From: Photobacterium alginatilyticum
GTDB taxonomy: Bacteria; Pseudomonadota; Gammaproteobacteria; Enterobacterales; Vibrionaceae
Direction of reading: 5' to 3'
Length of the DNA: 64,000 nucleotides
NCBI RefSeq assembly: GCF_009910675.1
Contig: NZ_RSEJ01000018.1
Coordinates: 62,001 to 126,000, forward strand
How positions within the stretch are numbered: position 1 is the first letter of the stretch; the number at the start of each line of letters is the position of its first letter. The notes under the pieces were generated by a model that searched no databases, was not told the DNA's origin, and was given only the letters and a program-made list of their open reading frames with translations. Position numbers and translations under genes: made by a program. Below, piece after piece: positions 27,335 through 37,884 of this stretch.

Positions 27335-28578
27335 TTGATGCAAATGCGTATTATTGCAGTGCTGAGCAGGTATTTAGGCCTGATTGGCGCGGGCGGGGTA
27401 TGGTAGTGCTGTCGAACAATGACGGCTGTATCGTGGCGGCCAACAGGCAAGCCAGAGAAGCGGGAGTGGTGAAGTTCAAGCCCTATTTTGAAATGCGGGC
27501 CTTGTGCGAAGCCAAAGGGATCATTGTCTGTTCGTCAAACTATGAACTGTATGGTGACTTGTCGGCAAAGATGATGGAAGTGATCGGCCGCTTTGCACCC
27601 GAACAGCACATCTACAGTATTGACGAATCCTTTCTCTCTTTCAGGCGTTGCGAGGCAGCGATCCCTGATCTTACCCAACATGGCCATATCCTTCGCCGTG
27701 CCGTGTGGCGTGAATGCCGGTTGCCTGTGTGTGTCGGCATGGGGGAAACCCTAACTCTGGCCAAAGTAGCTAATCATGCTGCAAAGAAGATCCAAGGTTA
27801 TAACGGTGTCTGTGTTATCGATAATCACCAGGTCAGAAGCCAGGTACTGGCCAGGATGCAGACAGGGGATGTGTGGGGGATCGGACGTCGGTTGGCCAAA
27901 CGGCTGGAATATATGGGGATCAACACCGCTCTGCAGCTGGCACAGATGAAGCCTGCCCTGGCACGAAAAAACTTTAATGTGGAAGTCGAGCGCACCGTAC
28001 GCGAGCTCAACGGGGAGATCTGCAAGATGTGGGATCAGGCCAGGGCTGATAAACAGCAGATCTTTTCTACGCGCAGTGTCGGGGAGCGGATCACCGGAAG
28101 GGAGCCGCTTCGACAAGCCTTGAGCAAGCATGCCGCCATTGCTGCAGAAAAATTGCGTCACCAGGGCTCGTTATGCCGAGTCATGTTGGCCTTTGCTGCC
28201 AGCTCCCCTTTCGATGATCAACCTGTCAGTTACAGACAGGTACACCGCTTTGCCTATCCTACTGATGATACAACACGAATCACGGATGTCGTGTCCGATC
28301 TCATCAATACGCTGTTTGCTGAAAACGTACGTTATTACAAGGTCGGGATAGGTTTGATTGATTTGGTTGATGGACATTTTTTTCAGCAAGATATGTTTGA
28401 TGATCATCCATCTAATCCAGCTTTGATGAAGATGGTTGATGATCTGAATCATCGTTATGGCAGCAATACAATGTTCCTTGCGGCTCAGGGAACCGAACAA
28501 AAATGGGCTATGCGAAGAAAATTGCTAACCCCGCAATATACTACCCAATGGGATGATATACCCCGGATCAAATGTTGA
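27322..28578 (+). CDS. umuC: UmuC-like Y-family DNA polymerase
   Basis: 418 residues, close to the usual UmuC length (about 422). It starts MFALVDANAYYCSAEQ with the first metal-binding Asp, has SNNDGCIVAANR and YSIDESFLSF with the catalytic Asp-Glu pair (near residues 94-95), then the helix-hairpin-helix GIGRRLAKRLEYMG and the little-finger domain. It overlaps umuD in one SOS-regulated operon. It gives the host (and any phage or plasmid it copies) damage-induced translesion synthesis. Carriage of umuDC on mobile elements is well known. Confidence 0.93.
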   Translation: MFALVDANAYYCSAEQVFRPDWRGRGMVVLSNNDGCIVAANRQAREAGVVKFKPYFEMRALCEAKGIIVCSSNYELYGDLSAKMMEVIGRFAPEQHIYSIDESFLSFRRCEAAIPDLTQHGHILRRAVWRECRLPVCVGMGETLTLAKVANHAAKKIQGYNGVCVIDNHQVRSQVLARMQTGDVWGIGRRLAKRLEYMGINTALQLAQMKPALARKNFNVEVERTVRELNGEICKMWDQARADKQQIFSTRSVGERITGREPLRQALSKHAAIAAEKLRHQGSLCRVMLAFAASSPFDDQPVSYRQVHRFAYPTDDTTRITDVVSDLINTLFAENVRYYKVGIGLIDLVDGHFFQQDMFDDHPSNPALMKMVDDLNHRYGSNTMFLAAQGTEQKWAMRRKLLTPQYTTQWDDIPRIKC

Positions 28579-28653
28579 TGCGTATCTGGTCATAACAACT
28601 TTTAACATTGTATATGGAATTGCTGTACTGCAATTGTTGCTTCCGGCTGACAT

Positions 28654-28691
28654 AAGCGTTAACTACTTATCAGATTGTTAGCGCTTTTTTT
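28654..28691 (+). terminator. Terminator after umuC
   Basis: AAGCGTTAAC, a 16-nt loop, GTTAGCGCTT and T7 (one mismatch). A smaller GAATTGC-6 nt-GCAATTG hairpin lies before it (near 28618). Confidence 0.8.
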
Positions 28692-28760
28692 GCACCATAA
28701 ATTGACATAAAAATGAACCATAAGATTACACAACATCACTCAGTAGAAGTTACGTACCTG

Positions 28761-29018
28761 TCATCTGTAAGATTCTTTCTTACAGCTAGCCTTCAATGCA
28801 TCACCTTGCAAACGAATGAGTGTAAGGCTCCTATCTAGCACATGTAAATCCCAATTCATTTCTGGACAAAACTGAGTCAGGGGCTTTACTAAATTAGTTG
28901 ACCATGAATTACCATTTCTATGGGTAACCTCCTTTCTCATGGCCAATTTTGCCATTTCAATACAATAATTTTGAAATGTATCTGCTAACTCACACAATTT
29001 GTTACCATATATCTTCAC
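28761..29018 (-). CDS. Hypothetical small protein, doubtful
   Basis: 85 codons from a GTG at 29018. No family, weak ribosome site. A TCTGGACAAAACTGAGTCAG stretch at 28860-28879 resembles the dispersed repeat core, which raises the possibility that the region is non-coding. It is divergent from the TIR gene. Confidence 0.3.
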   Translation of the reverse strand: MKIYGNKLCELADTFQNYCIEMAKLAMRKEVTHRNGNSWSTNLVKPLTQFCPEMNWDLHVLDRSLTLIRLQGDALKASCKKESYR

Positions 29019-29072
29019 CTTTTCATTAACTTATTGGATATTAGTTATGTGTTGTTATTCATAAGGTTCGGC

Positions 29073-30023
29073 ATGACTAAGTTACCAATTGGATTTAGAT
29101 GCTCTTCAGATAGATTCAAAAAATCTAAGCAGGCTGAAGAAAGGGTTGAAGAGATTGATGAGAAGATAAGGCAAGTAATCAATAATCTTCGAAGATCAGA
29201 GCTGGGTTCAAAAGAGCATAAAGATTTAACTAATACTTTAAATCAGTTAGAGAAAGCACACAGAGAGAAAACAAATGAGATAGCTCAACTTGCTGAAGAT
29301 AAGCCACAGTTCTTCTATGCAGAGGGCGACTTTAAAAAAAATAATAAAAAAAATAAGCGCAAATCTATACAGAAAATCTTTGCTGAAGAACAGCAAAAAG
29401 CCAAGCTAAGAGAGTGGAATAGCATTCAGGCTGATGCTAGAAGAAGACGTGAAACTGCTCTTGATAACAAAAAGCGCTCTCAGTTAGAAAAGCAGAAAAT
29501 TATTGATAACAGGAAATTTGTTGGAGAATTGAGACAAGAATCTGAAACTCTTCGGCAATTTTCAGGAATGGACATAAGCGGAGATACTATGAAACGTGAT
29601 GGTGTGGATGTATTCATTAGCCATGCATCAGAAGACAAAGGTTCAATCGTTAGAGATTTAGCTGATTCATTGATAAGTGAAGGTGTTAGTGTTTGGTATG
29701 ATGAATACTCACTGTCTATTGGTGATAGTCTTAGCTCTTCAATCAACAAAGGCCTGAGTGAATGCACCTTTGGTATTGTTGTTCTTTCGCCAGATTTTGT
29801 TAAAAAGAAATGGCCAGAGATTGAACTGCAAAGCCTTTACGCAAAGGAAGTACACAAGGGTAAATCAATCTTACCAATCTGGCATAGGATCACCTTTGAT
29901 GAAGTAATAGAGTTTAATCTTCACATGGCAGACAAATTTGCGCTGAACACTTCTACTCACTCCGTTGAAATGATTACCAAGCTAATCATCAAAGAGTTAG
30001 ACAAAAAATTGATTGAATCCTGA
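29073..30023 (+). CDS. TIR-domain protein with N-terminal coiled coil
   Basis: 316 residues from ATG 29073 (AAGG upstream), preferred over an in-frame TTG at 29034. The N-terminal 170 residues are charged and largely coiled coil (AEERVEEIDEKIRQ and later KKSRxLEKQ-like stretches). The C-terminal 135 residues are a TIR domain: DVFISHASEDKG, a VWYDEYSLSIGDS loop and KKWPEIEL with the Glu expected in NAD-consuming TIR enzymes. Bacterial TIR proteins of this layout often kill infected cells by depleting NAD+. A second, different TIR protein lies on the far side of an IS (31390-32286). Confidence 0.82.
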   Translation: MTKLPIGFRCSSDRFKKSKQAEERVEEIDEKIRQVINNLRRSELGSKEHKDLTNTLNQLEKAHREKTNEIAQLAEDKPQFFYAEGDFKKNNKKNKRKSIQKIFAEEQQKAKLREWNSIQADARRRRETALDNKKRSQLEKQKIIDNRKFVGELRQESETLRQFSGMDISGDTMKRDGVDVFISHASEDKGSIVRDLADSLISEGVSVWYDEYSLSIGDSLSSSINKGLSECTFGIVVLSPDFVKKKWPEIELQSLYAKEVHKGKSILPIWHRITFDEVIEFNLHMADKFALNTSTHSVEMITKLIIKELDKKLIES

Positions 30024-30192
30024 TGTACGTCGATAGGGAAGTAAATCAAAAAATGCGATAATTGAAAGCTCTACCCTTAAGAGTATAACGTGCCACTTTT
30101 CGTAGTTTTGTTAAGAGGCACGTTGTAGTGGTCTAATGATCCCGGACACCATTTAAGGTGGTAAAATTACCGCCTAGTTTTAGAGGTGTTCA

Positions 30193-31355
<1,163 letters not shown>

Positions 31356-31389
31356 CCACTACACGTTACTAGTATTTTGGTTTGAAACT

Positions 31390-32286
31390 CTATCTAGCCA
31401 AGAGCAATAATTGAAGCCTTGAACTCTCATCTGAAGTCAAATCACGTGTAACTGATTTTACATATCTTGAAATATCATTTATGTAACGAGTAGCATTAAC
31501 TAGAATATCCTTACCGGTATCTTCACCAAGCCGACTAGACTCCACTTGTACTATGAACTCAACCCCTAACTTGCTGTCTTGAACTTTTACGTCAATAGTT
31601 TCTTTTTCTGTGCTTTCTAGAACCAAGTGTAGGTCTTTTTCACAAACAGCATTAGCAATAGATGTTGTAAATAAAAACTGACAATACCAATCTAAGCCAA
31701 GGCTCATATACTGTCGATAACGTTGTGTCGCTTGCCTGTTGCACTTAATAGAAATCTGAGACAGAACGGTAAAGGGGGCACCTGTAGATTGCTCAATAAT
31801 TGTAAAATTAGCGTTTAGTAAACCTTGTTGAAAACCCCATGTCATAGACCAATCGACATGGCCATTCGAGCTAGCAATTCGGCTTTGCTGTTGGTTGGAT
31901 ATTCGAGCTAGTGAATCTACGACTGAGGTAAGTCCTGCGTCAAAAGATGAACGAAAGTCAGCATACATTTTTTCCCTCAAAAACAACGGGATATTGCAAT
32001 CCTCGAGTAAAATTGGCAGTACAATAACTCTTTTTTCGTCCAACTCTCTCATTAGTGCTGAATTTAATTCCTTTTTACACCACTCAGACTCAACAGATTG
32101 TTTTGAGAGAACTAGGATGAGGGCACTAGATTCTTCGATAGCCTCTTGAACCTTACTTAGAATAGAATCACCTATGCTTAAGTTCCATGTATCAACCCAT
32201 ACATGAGTATTGTGCTTTACCAAGTGCGCAGCGAACTTGTTTACAAATTCTTCATCGCTGTGCGAATAACTTATAAAAACAGGCAT
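31390..32286 (-). CDS. TIR-domain protein with a C-terminal unknown domain
   Basis: 298 residues with AGGGGGAG just before ATG 32286. TIR domain at residues 1-130: VFISYSHSDEEF, VWVDTWNLSIGDS and SEWCKKELNSAL with the Glu found in NADase TIRs. The remaining 170 residues are a beta-rich domain without recognised family, likely the sensor or regulatory part. The architecture is reversed from the other TIR protein (TIR first, here). Both may belong to the same defence locus later separated by the IS, or be independent cargo. Confidence 0.82.
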   Translation of the reverse strand: MPVFISYSHSDEEFVNKFAAHLVKHNTHVWVDTWNLSIGDSILSKVQEAIEESSALILVLSKQSVESEWCKKELNSALMRELDEKRVIVLPILLEDCNIPLFLREKMYADFRSSFDAGLTSVVDSLARISNQQQSRIASSNGHVDWSMTWGFQQGLLNANFTIIEQSTGAPFTVLSQISIKCNRQATQRYRQYMSLGLDWYCQFLFTTSIANAVCEKDLHLVLESTEKETIDVKVQDSKLGVEFIVQVESSRLGEDTGKDILVNATRYINDISRYVKSVTRDLTSDESSRLQLLLLAR

Positions 32287-32419
32287 TACTCCCCCTACTT
32301 TTTAATGACTTACAGGCATGATTGATAACTGATATTTCGACTCCAGTACGTACCTTACATACATGAGAAAAAGTAGGTCAATGACTAGTTGGCTAAATGA
32401 GATGTCAAGCAGCCCAAAC

Positions 32420-32510
32420 TCAGAAAGGGGCAAACGTGTGTTACATCACACGTCAACACACTGTCACACGTCAACACACCTCACCCGTCAACACACCTCT
32501 GGACAAATAT
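32420..32510 (+). repeat. Dispersed repeat copy E with hairpin and three iterated 15-mers
   Basis: AACTCAGAAAGGGGCAAACG at 32418 matches the repeat core. A hairpin ACGTGTG-6 nt-CACACGT follows (32434-32453). It runs into three copies of CACACGTCAACACAC (32447, 32465, and CACCCGTCAACACAC at 32482), 17-18 bp apart, then another TCTGGACAAAT box. Iterons, operator sites or slippage are possible. Present between the TIR and UvrD genes. Confidence 0.65.
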
Positions 32511-32605
32511 AAGCCAGGAACTAATCATCGACCGAATAATTTGGATTGGTTTTATTAAGTTGAAACTTTTCGGAGGGCACCCACAAGCCAACCATAACTC
32601 AGGAA

Positions 32606-34255
32606 TCATCGCGTATAACCCAAGTATTCCTTTTGAGGTGTTCTTCGTTCGCTCCAATGCCCGGTATAGCCGTCAGGTCTTTGCCTCATCTCAGAGTGAG
32701 TTAACACTAGTCTTCGCTTGGAACGCGACACGCCCACAAAGAAGGCGCAACGATTTGCGCCCTGATCACCAAAAAAGATCTCATTCTCAATTGCCATCAT
32801 GATCACTGAATCGAATTCAAGGCCTTTGCTTTTATGGATGGTTAGAATCCTCACGGCCTGGTCATCGGAAAAGCGGCTTAGTGCGCCCAATAAGTCCTCT
32901 TCAACTTCCCTTAATTCATTTATACGGGCATGAGTTTCGGCTGCCACTTCATTAAGCCGCACTTTCGACTCATAATCTGGTGATAATGATGTAGCAATCT
33001 CAAGACCGACGAAAGCCAGAAAGTTTCGAACTCTTTCCCACCATGAATAATATCTTTCTCCTTCAGCATTCTCCTGAGCAATTTCTAGCCGTTGTTGCCG
33101 AATGAACTGACCAAAAGATTGCTTACCACCGGATTGGGCATCTTCACCCTCGAATGGTGTCAGGAGCTTAGACAAGCTTCTCCAAGCGTCAGGGCAACGC
33201 TCCCCGTAGAGGCATTGAAGATAATCAACGATGAGTCGGGCTAATGGCTCTGTAGTGATATCTTGCATCTGCTGTTCATTGCGATAAGGAATTCCACGAG
33301 CCTCAAGAGCGGCCATAAGTGGAGCAGCATACAGGTTGAGTTGCTTGGAGATTAAAATGGCAATTTCAGAGGTGGGCAGGCGTTCATCCCTGATCCACTG
33401 CAAGACCGTATCAGCTATCCATTCAGCTTCATTACCACAAGTATCAAAACTCAACGAGTGAATTTCGCCTCCCTGGCCAGCTAGTTGCTCATCTGGCATA
33501 ACGGATGCGGGATCCAGAGTACGGATTATCTCGTTCTGTAGGCGAAGTAGAACCGGCTGAGATCGAAAGTTACGATACATGTTCAGCGGTCTTGCTCCAA
33601 AATCTCTGGAAAATTGTAAGAAAATGCCCTCAAGAGCCCCGGCCCACCCCATGATCTTTTGCTTAGTGTCCCCAACAGCCGTAAGACGAGCACCTGTTCC
33701 AAGGAATGCGATTTTGACCAATTCATACTGCAAGTTAGTACAATCCTGAAATTCATCTAGAAACACGTCGCTATATGTCTGGCTTACTGCGTTTCTGGCA
33801 ATCTCTGAGCTTTGAAGAATTTTGATTGCTAAGGGTACTAGATCAAGAAATAGAATCTGCTGATGGGGAATTTTGGTCTCACCAATTGTATAACCAGCAG
33901 TGAGTGCATCATTGCCAGTTAATACCACCCTGAATCGGTCAACAATGCGTTTGGCAAATGCATGAAAAGTGTAGCTATCGAAACGAGAACCAAGCTCAGT
34001 GCCACAACGTTGCTGCACTCTTTCTCTTAAGTTTTTGCTAGCATCTACCTTAAACGAAATGGCAAGAATTCGTTTCGGGTATCTTGATACACCAGTGCGT
34101 AGAAGGAAGTCAGCTCTTTGAGCCAGCATTTCCGTCTTTCCTGCTCCAGGTCCTGCAGTAAGAGCAAGAGATTGATTTTGATCTGTTGCGGCTATGTGTG
34201 CATTTGGTTCTAGTTGCAGCCCATCAGAAGGCCTCCAAGACTCTATAGCTATCAT
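32606..34255 (-). CDS. UvrD/PcrA-like helicase, partner of the OLD nuclease (GajB-like)
   Basis: 549 residues, an SF1A helicase: Walker A TAGPGAGKTEML near 35, VFLDEFQDC (motif II) near 163, GDTKQKIMGWAG (motif III) near 195, and C-terminal ILTIHKSKGLEF near 463. Its ATG overlaps the stop of the OLD gene (34252-34255), so the two are coupled. An OLD-family nuclease followed by a UvrD-like helicase is the Gabija arrangement (GajA, GajB). GajB is usually about 490 residues; this one is a little longer. The call as Gabija rests on the pair, and other OLD-UvrD (class 2 OLD) systems are possible. Confidence 0.78.
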   Translation of the reverse strand: MIAIESWRPSDGLQLEPNAHIAATDQNQSLALTAGPGAGKTEMLAQRADFLLRTGVSRYPKRILAISFKVDASKNLRERVQQRCGTELGSRFDSYTFHAFAKRIVDRFRVVLTGNDALTAGYTIGETKIPHQQILFLDLVPLAIKILQSSEIARNAVSQTYSDVFLDEFQDCTNLQYELVKIAFLGTGARLTAVGDTKQKIMGWAGALEGIFLQFSRDFGARPLNMYRNFRSQPVLLRLQNEIIRTLDPASVMPDEQLAGQGGEIHSLSFDTCGNEAEWIADTVLQWIRDERLPTSEIAILISKQLNLYAAPLMAALEARGIPYRNEQQMQDITTEPLARLIVDYLQCLYGERCPDAWRSLSKLLTPFEGEDAQSGGKQSFGQFIRQQRLEIAQENAEGERYYSWWERVRNFLAFVGLEIATSLSPDYESKVRLNEVAAETHARINELREVEEDLLGALSRFSDDQAVRILTIHKSKGLEFDSVIMMAIENEIFFGDQGANRCAFFVGVSRSKRRLVLTHSEMRQRPDGYTGHWSERRTPQKEYLGYTR

Positions 34256-36156
34256 TCTGGTATAGCCTCTAGCCGCTCTTTGACTACACGCGCTAAACGG
34301 TTTATAGATTCAGGTATGCTTCCGAGTATGTCTGCATCAGATAACTCTGCAAAGGCCTCAATGTGCGAAGCTGGCTTACTTCCCAGTTTAAATAGCTGAT
34401 GATAGGTGTTAAATAGCTTTAGCTCATCAGAAGTATACTGTGCTGAATTGAAATGGCTTTTACCCAATACAGCTTTGATGGTTGAATCTTCTGCAACTTC
34501 TTCCTCTACGTTGTAAGCTCTCGGGTACGCAAGCAACATTGCAAAATCCAAGTCCATTGGAAAAGAAAAGTAAACACCTCTTTCTTCAAACTCTGTCTGG
34601 TAATTTGCGTAGTCTCTTACCATGTACATTGAGTCATTCCATGCTGGAATAACGTGTCCTGCAGGAAGTACTTTTTCGGGCTCAAATTGTGCTAATTGAT
34701 CATTTACATATTTCATTCGTCCCCAACCGGCTTGGTATCGGGCCACATCAAGATCTAGCAAGGTGACGTATGGTATTTCCAATGTCGATAAAAGTCGCCA
34801 GAAATGGTTTACATGTCGACCACCCAGTGGGGCAACGGTAATAGCAGACTCATCAACAGGTATGCCTTTCGCTGCAAGAAGTCTAGGAAGGACTATTTCT
34901 TCGCTGTCACCTTCGCCGAGTACGACTAAGCGGGAGAAGTATATTTCTGGAAAGGCTTGTACTGCTTGTCGGACAAACTTGTGTGCTTCATCAGTTGTAG
35001 GTGGCATTTGAATATGCTTCACCTGAGTATGGCGAGCAGAGTTAAGTCGCAGGTAACGAATATCTTCAGGCTTGACACGGCGTAGCATCGAAGGTGCGTG
35101 AGTGGCTATCAGCGCTTGAGCATCTCCACCTTTCGTCATTTCCACAAGCGCATTCACTATACGACCCAGATAGTGTGGCGAGAGGCTGTTTTCGGGCTCT
35201 TCTAGCGCAACGATAGTAAACACTGGTGGCTTAAGCTTTTCTACGTCAAATGCAGTATCCTCACCGAAGAGGGTTGCCTTGTTTACTGTTTGAGATGATA
35301 ACACTAAGGAAAGGTAAAGCATCGACTTCTGTCCATCGCTAAGGCGAGAGAAATCGACGAAACCCTCATCATGCCCTGGTCCAAAGGAAATCGACGTATG
35401 TCGCAACAAAGCCTCTATTTCTGATGCGACAAATGTAACCTTGGGGTCTGTAAAGAAATTGCCTTTATGCAGCTTGTTCCATGTGCTTGTAAGACCTTGG
35501 CTTAAAGCCACAATAGATGGATTACCAAGCAAACTATCGCTTATCTCTCCTGTTAGCCTTGAGATGGTTTTTCGCTCATTATCCCACTGAATAGAACGTA
35601 GCATTCTGCCCAAAATAGCATTAGAACCGTATGTTACGTGCTCCGCAGGATCGCGCCTAGCAGGAAGATAGTGAACGTGGATATGATTGCGCTCACCACG
35701 TGGCACTTTCGCACTACTGAGTGGTGAGCCATCTGGGTTTACTTCCAGTACATAATCAAGTGTTTCTTCGATATCACCATCAATTCCCATCGTCGCAGTA
35801 AGGCGATACCGTACTCGCGGTAGACCGTCAGGAACATCTAACCTCATGTGCCCGAAGTGTGGAGCGACTGTGCTGTTATCAACACCCTCTCTCAGCTCTG
35901 GAAAAGTAAACTCCGCTTCGATCCATAGTGTCCGTTCTTCAGGAGCCTCCTCTTCCGCTACTGGTACATGGAAGTCTGAGCGCTGAATTCTGCGCATGGC
36001 TGGATTGAAACCGAACATGCGACTCAGAGCCAATAGCGCAGCTGTTTTGCCTGAACCATTTGGACCAATTAAATAGGTCATGTCATTGAGTGTAAGAGTG
36101 GTTGGTTCCGGCCCGAATGATTGAAAATTCGACAGCCGGACAAAACTAAGCTTCAT
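34252..36156 (-). CDS. OLD-family ATP-dependent nuclease with TOPRIM domain (GajA-like)
   Basis: 634 residues from the ATG at 36156 (GGGG upstream); two further in-frame ATGs lie 5' of it. The N-terminal ABC ATPase half has LIGPNGSGKTAAL near 30-42, an SDGQKSMLYLSL signature and FTIVALEEPENSLSP Walker B. The C-terminal TOPRIM half has VVLGEGDSEEIVLP (Glu) near 415-428 and LLDLDVARY (Asp-x-Asp), the metal site of OLD nucleases. It is coupled to a UvrD-like helicase. In Gabija, the nuclease is held off by nucleotides and released when phage depletes them. Function here is inferred from family. Confidence 0.82.
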   Translation of the reverse strand: MKLSFVRLSNFQSFGPEPTTLTLNDMTYLIGPNGSGKTAALLALSRMFGFNPAMRRIQRSDFHVPVAEEEAPEERTLWIEAEFTFPELREGVDNSTVAPHFGHMRLDVPDGLPRVRYRLTATMGIDGDIEETLDYVLEVNPDGSPLSSAKVPRGERNHIHVHYLPARRDPAEHVTYGSNAILGRMLRSIQWDNERKTISRLTGEISDSLLGNPSIVALSQGLTSTWNKLHKGNFFTDPKVTFVASEIEALLRHTSISFGPGHDEGFVDFSRLSDGQKSMLYLSLVLSSQTVNKATLFGEDTAFDVEKLKPPVFTIVALEEPENSLSPHYLGRIVNALVEMTKGGDAQALIATHAPSMLRRVKPEDIRYLRLNSARHTQVKHIQMPPTTDEAHKFVRQAVQAFPEIYFSRLVVLGEGDSEEIVLPRLLAAKGIPVDESAITVAPLGGRHVNHFWRLLSTLEIPYVTLLDLDVARYQAGWGRMKYVNDQLAQFEPEKVLPAGHVIPAWNDSMYMVRDYANYQTEFEERGVYFSFPMDLDFAMLLAYPRAYNVEEEVAEDSTIKAVLGKSHFNSAQYTSDELKLFNTYHQLFKLGSKPASHIEAFAELSDADILGSIPESINRLARVVKERLEAIPE

Positions 36157-36516
36157 AATCAGCCCCATCAAAATCATTGTTATGGTTCAATTAGTAATAA
36201 ACAGCCTATCATCGATTTAAATAGGTCTTTCCTCCTAAACTCATAACGCTACTTAGACGGCTAACCGTCGCGTCTAATGTTCTAATCACATAATGCCGTC
36301 TTTCATTTATCACTTCAATTTATAATCAATAGGTTAGTGTCTATATTGTGAGCTTAGACTGCTCATTGATGTTCAATTTCTTGATGTTCTGAATTCGGAT
36401 AACTTTTGGTAGGGAAAGCGCACGTTAACAAGATATGAACGAGTGTTTGCTCTGACTGATTTTGGGCAAAACTGTGCCAGAGCAAGCACCTGGCACGAAA
36501 CTGGATAATATCCTGC
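36157..36516. other. Intergenic region
   Basis: 360 bp between two minus-strand units; should contain the promoter of the OLD-UvrD pair. Contains dispersed repeat copy F. Confidence 0.5.
36441..36496 (+). repeat. Dispersed cargo-border repeat, copy F
   Basis: GAGTGTTTGCTCTGACTG at 36441, then TGGGCAAAA at 36463 (22 nt against 23 in full copies), followed by the hairpin GTGCCAG-9 nt-CTGGCAC (36474-36496). Confidence 0.6.
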
Positions 36517-37884
36517 TCACATAAAGGCACTAATCAGCCTCTCGCGAAAGTCACCCAACAGCAGTCGAGGAAATGACGGATCGTCTTCGATGTGCCCAAA
36601 ACCACAAATTGAATCATTACTTACCGCCCCCAAGCTAAGGTCAATTTCCTCATGGTTAGTTACTGGTTGAGAACCAGTTTGGATACTCAGCTCGGCTTCA
36701 CCAAATGCAGAGTTATTGGGATTTGAGAATGCTTCAGGAATATTCTGCTCAACTCTCTCCGCGTATATTGATAGACGCTCTTCAGCTAAGGTGTAAAGCC
36801 AAGCCTCCTGATTAGGAGTGCTTGTTTTTCTCAGAATTCGCCCCAAAACCTGCCGAAAATACAGCTCAGTTTTCACTGTACTAAGGTGGCAACAGACTTG
36901 AAGGCGAGGAATATCTGTCCCTTCACTGATCATACCTACGCTGACAATCCATTGGATGTTAGCCTGCTTGAATTGCTCAATTTTAACGAGAGGGTTCCGT
37001 TCATGGTACGTGACTATCTCCGCTGTTTGACCCAATTCGTTGACAAGTATTTTCAGTAACATATTGGCGTGCGATACTGAGGCTGCCACAACGAGTCCTC
37101 CTGGATTAGAGTTACTTTTTCGGAGTTTCGCTAATGTCTCGCAGCCCTTTTGTAGAACATACTTCATCGCATCATACTGAGTAATGATAGATAGGTACGA
37201 CGCTGATTTACTCTTTAGAAGTTCGTTGAAAGAACTGAAGGACTCCGTTTCGCCATCTCGAGTAATTTGCAGTTTATCGTTATCAACCAATACTATTTTC
37301 GGTACTCTGCACACGCCGTCAGTAATCGCATCTGCGAGCCCGTATGAGTAGTCACACAGAACCTGACCATCATCATCGGTGTAACTTGCCAGAACGATAG
37401 GGGCGCTGTCTGAGCGCCATGGCGTACCTGTTAACGCTAAAGTATAAGCAGCATAGCCTTGTATCTCGGTTAGAATTTTGGCTCCCCAGCTATTTGCATC
37501 GAGTTCGCAAGAACCAGCGCAATGATGTATCTCATCAAACACAACAAGCACTTTGTGCCGTTTCAGCAGTTGCCAAAAAGAGTCTTTCCTATACAGCATT
37601 CCTTGATAAGTATAAGACGCACCAGTATCACCGATGCCCCCCTCAAAGTTGCACCCAAGCTGCGAAGCAAAAGTCTCTCTTATCCCCTGAGCAACAACAG
37701 CCGAAGGTGAGAAACACAAAACGAAATCGATATGACCTTGCAACAATAGTCTTTTGGCGACCTGAGATGCCATGATGGTTTTACCTGCACCGGGTGTTGC
37801 AAGGCACATAAAGTGCTGATGTCCTGCTAAGTATTTTTCGAAAGCTGTATTAACGCAGTTAGTTTGCCACGCTCTTAACTTCAT
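36517..37884 (-). CDS. SF2 DEAD/DEAH-type helicase
   Basis: 455 residues. Motif I ATPGAGKTIMA near 30, motif II VVFDEIHHCAG near 115, TGTPWR (motif III) near 153, and SEGTDIPRL plus YFRQVLGRILRK (motifs V and VI) near 322-350. The layout is that of type I restriction/UvsW-like translocases, without any nuclease domain. Its ATG overlaps the stop of the winged-helix gene by 4 bp, so they form a two-gene unit, facing a divergent XRE regulator with paired operators. Such regulated helicase pairs are common in defence islands, but I do not recognise this one as a named system. Confidence 0.78.
   Translation of the reverse strand: MKLRAWQTNCVNTAFEKYLAGHQHFMCLATPGAGKTIMASQVAKRLLLQGHIDFVLCFSPSAVVAQGIRETFASQLGCNFEGGIGDTGASYTYQGMLYRKDSFWQLLKRHKVLVVFDEIHHCAGSCELDANSWGAKILTEIQGYAAYTLALTGTPWRSDSAPIVLASYTDDDGQVLCDYSYGLADAITDGVCRVPKIVLVDNDKLQITRDGETESFSSFNELLKSKSASYLSIITQYDAMKYVLQKGCETLAKLRKSNSNPGGLVVAASVSHANMLLKILVNELGQTAEIVTYHERNPLVKIEQFKQANIQWIVSVGMISEGTDIPRLQVCCHLSTVKTELYFRQVLGRILRKTSTPNQEAWLYTLAEERLSIYAERVEQNIPEAFSNPNNSAFGEAELSIQTGSQPVTNHEEIDLSLGAVSNDSICGFGHIEDDPSFPRLLLGDFRERLISAFM

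Noticed and set aside
29034..29072. Upstream TTG start for the first TIR protein
   Set aside because: The ATG at 29073 has AAGG at a suitable distance; the extension adds a hydrophobic stretch with no ribosome site.
32447..32496. Plasmid replication origin (iterons)
   Set aside because: No Rep gene near; three short units alone do not support an origin. Kept as a repeat only.
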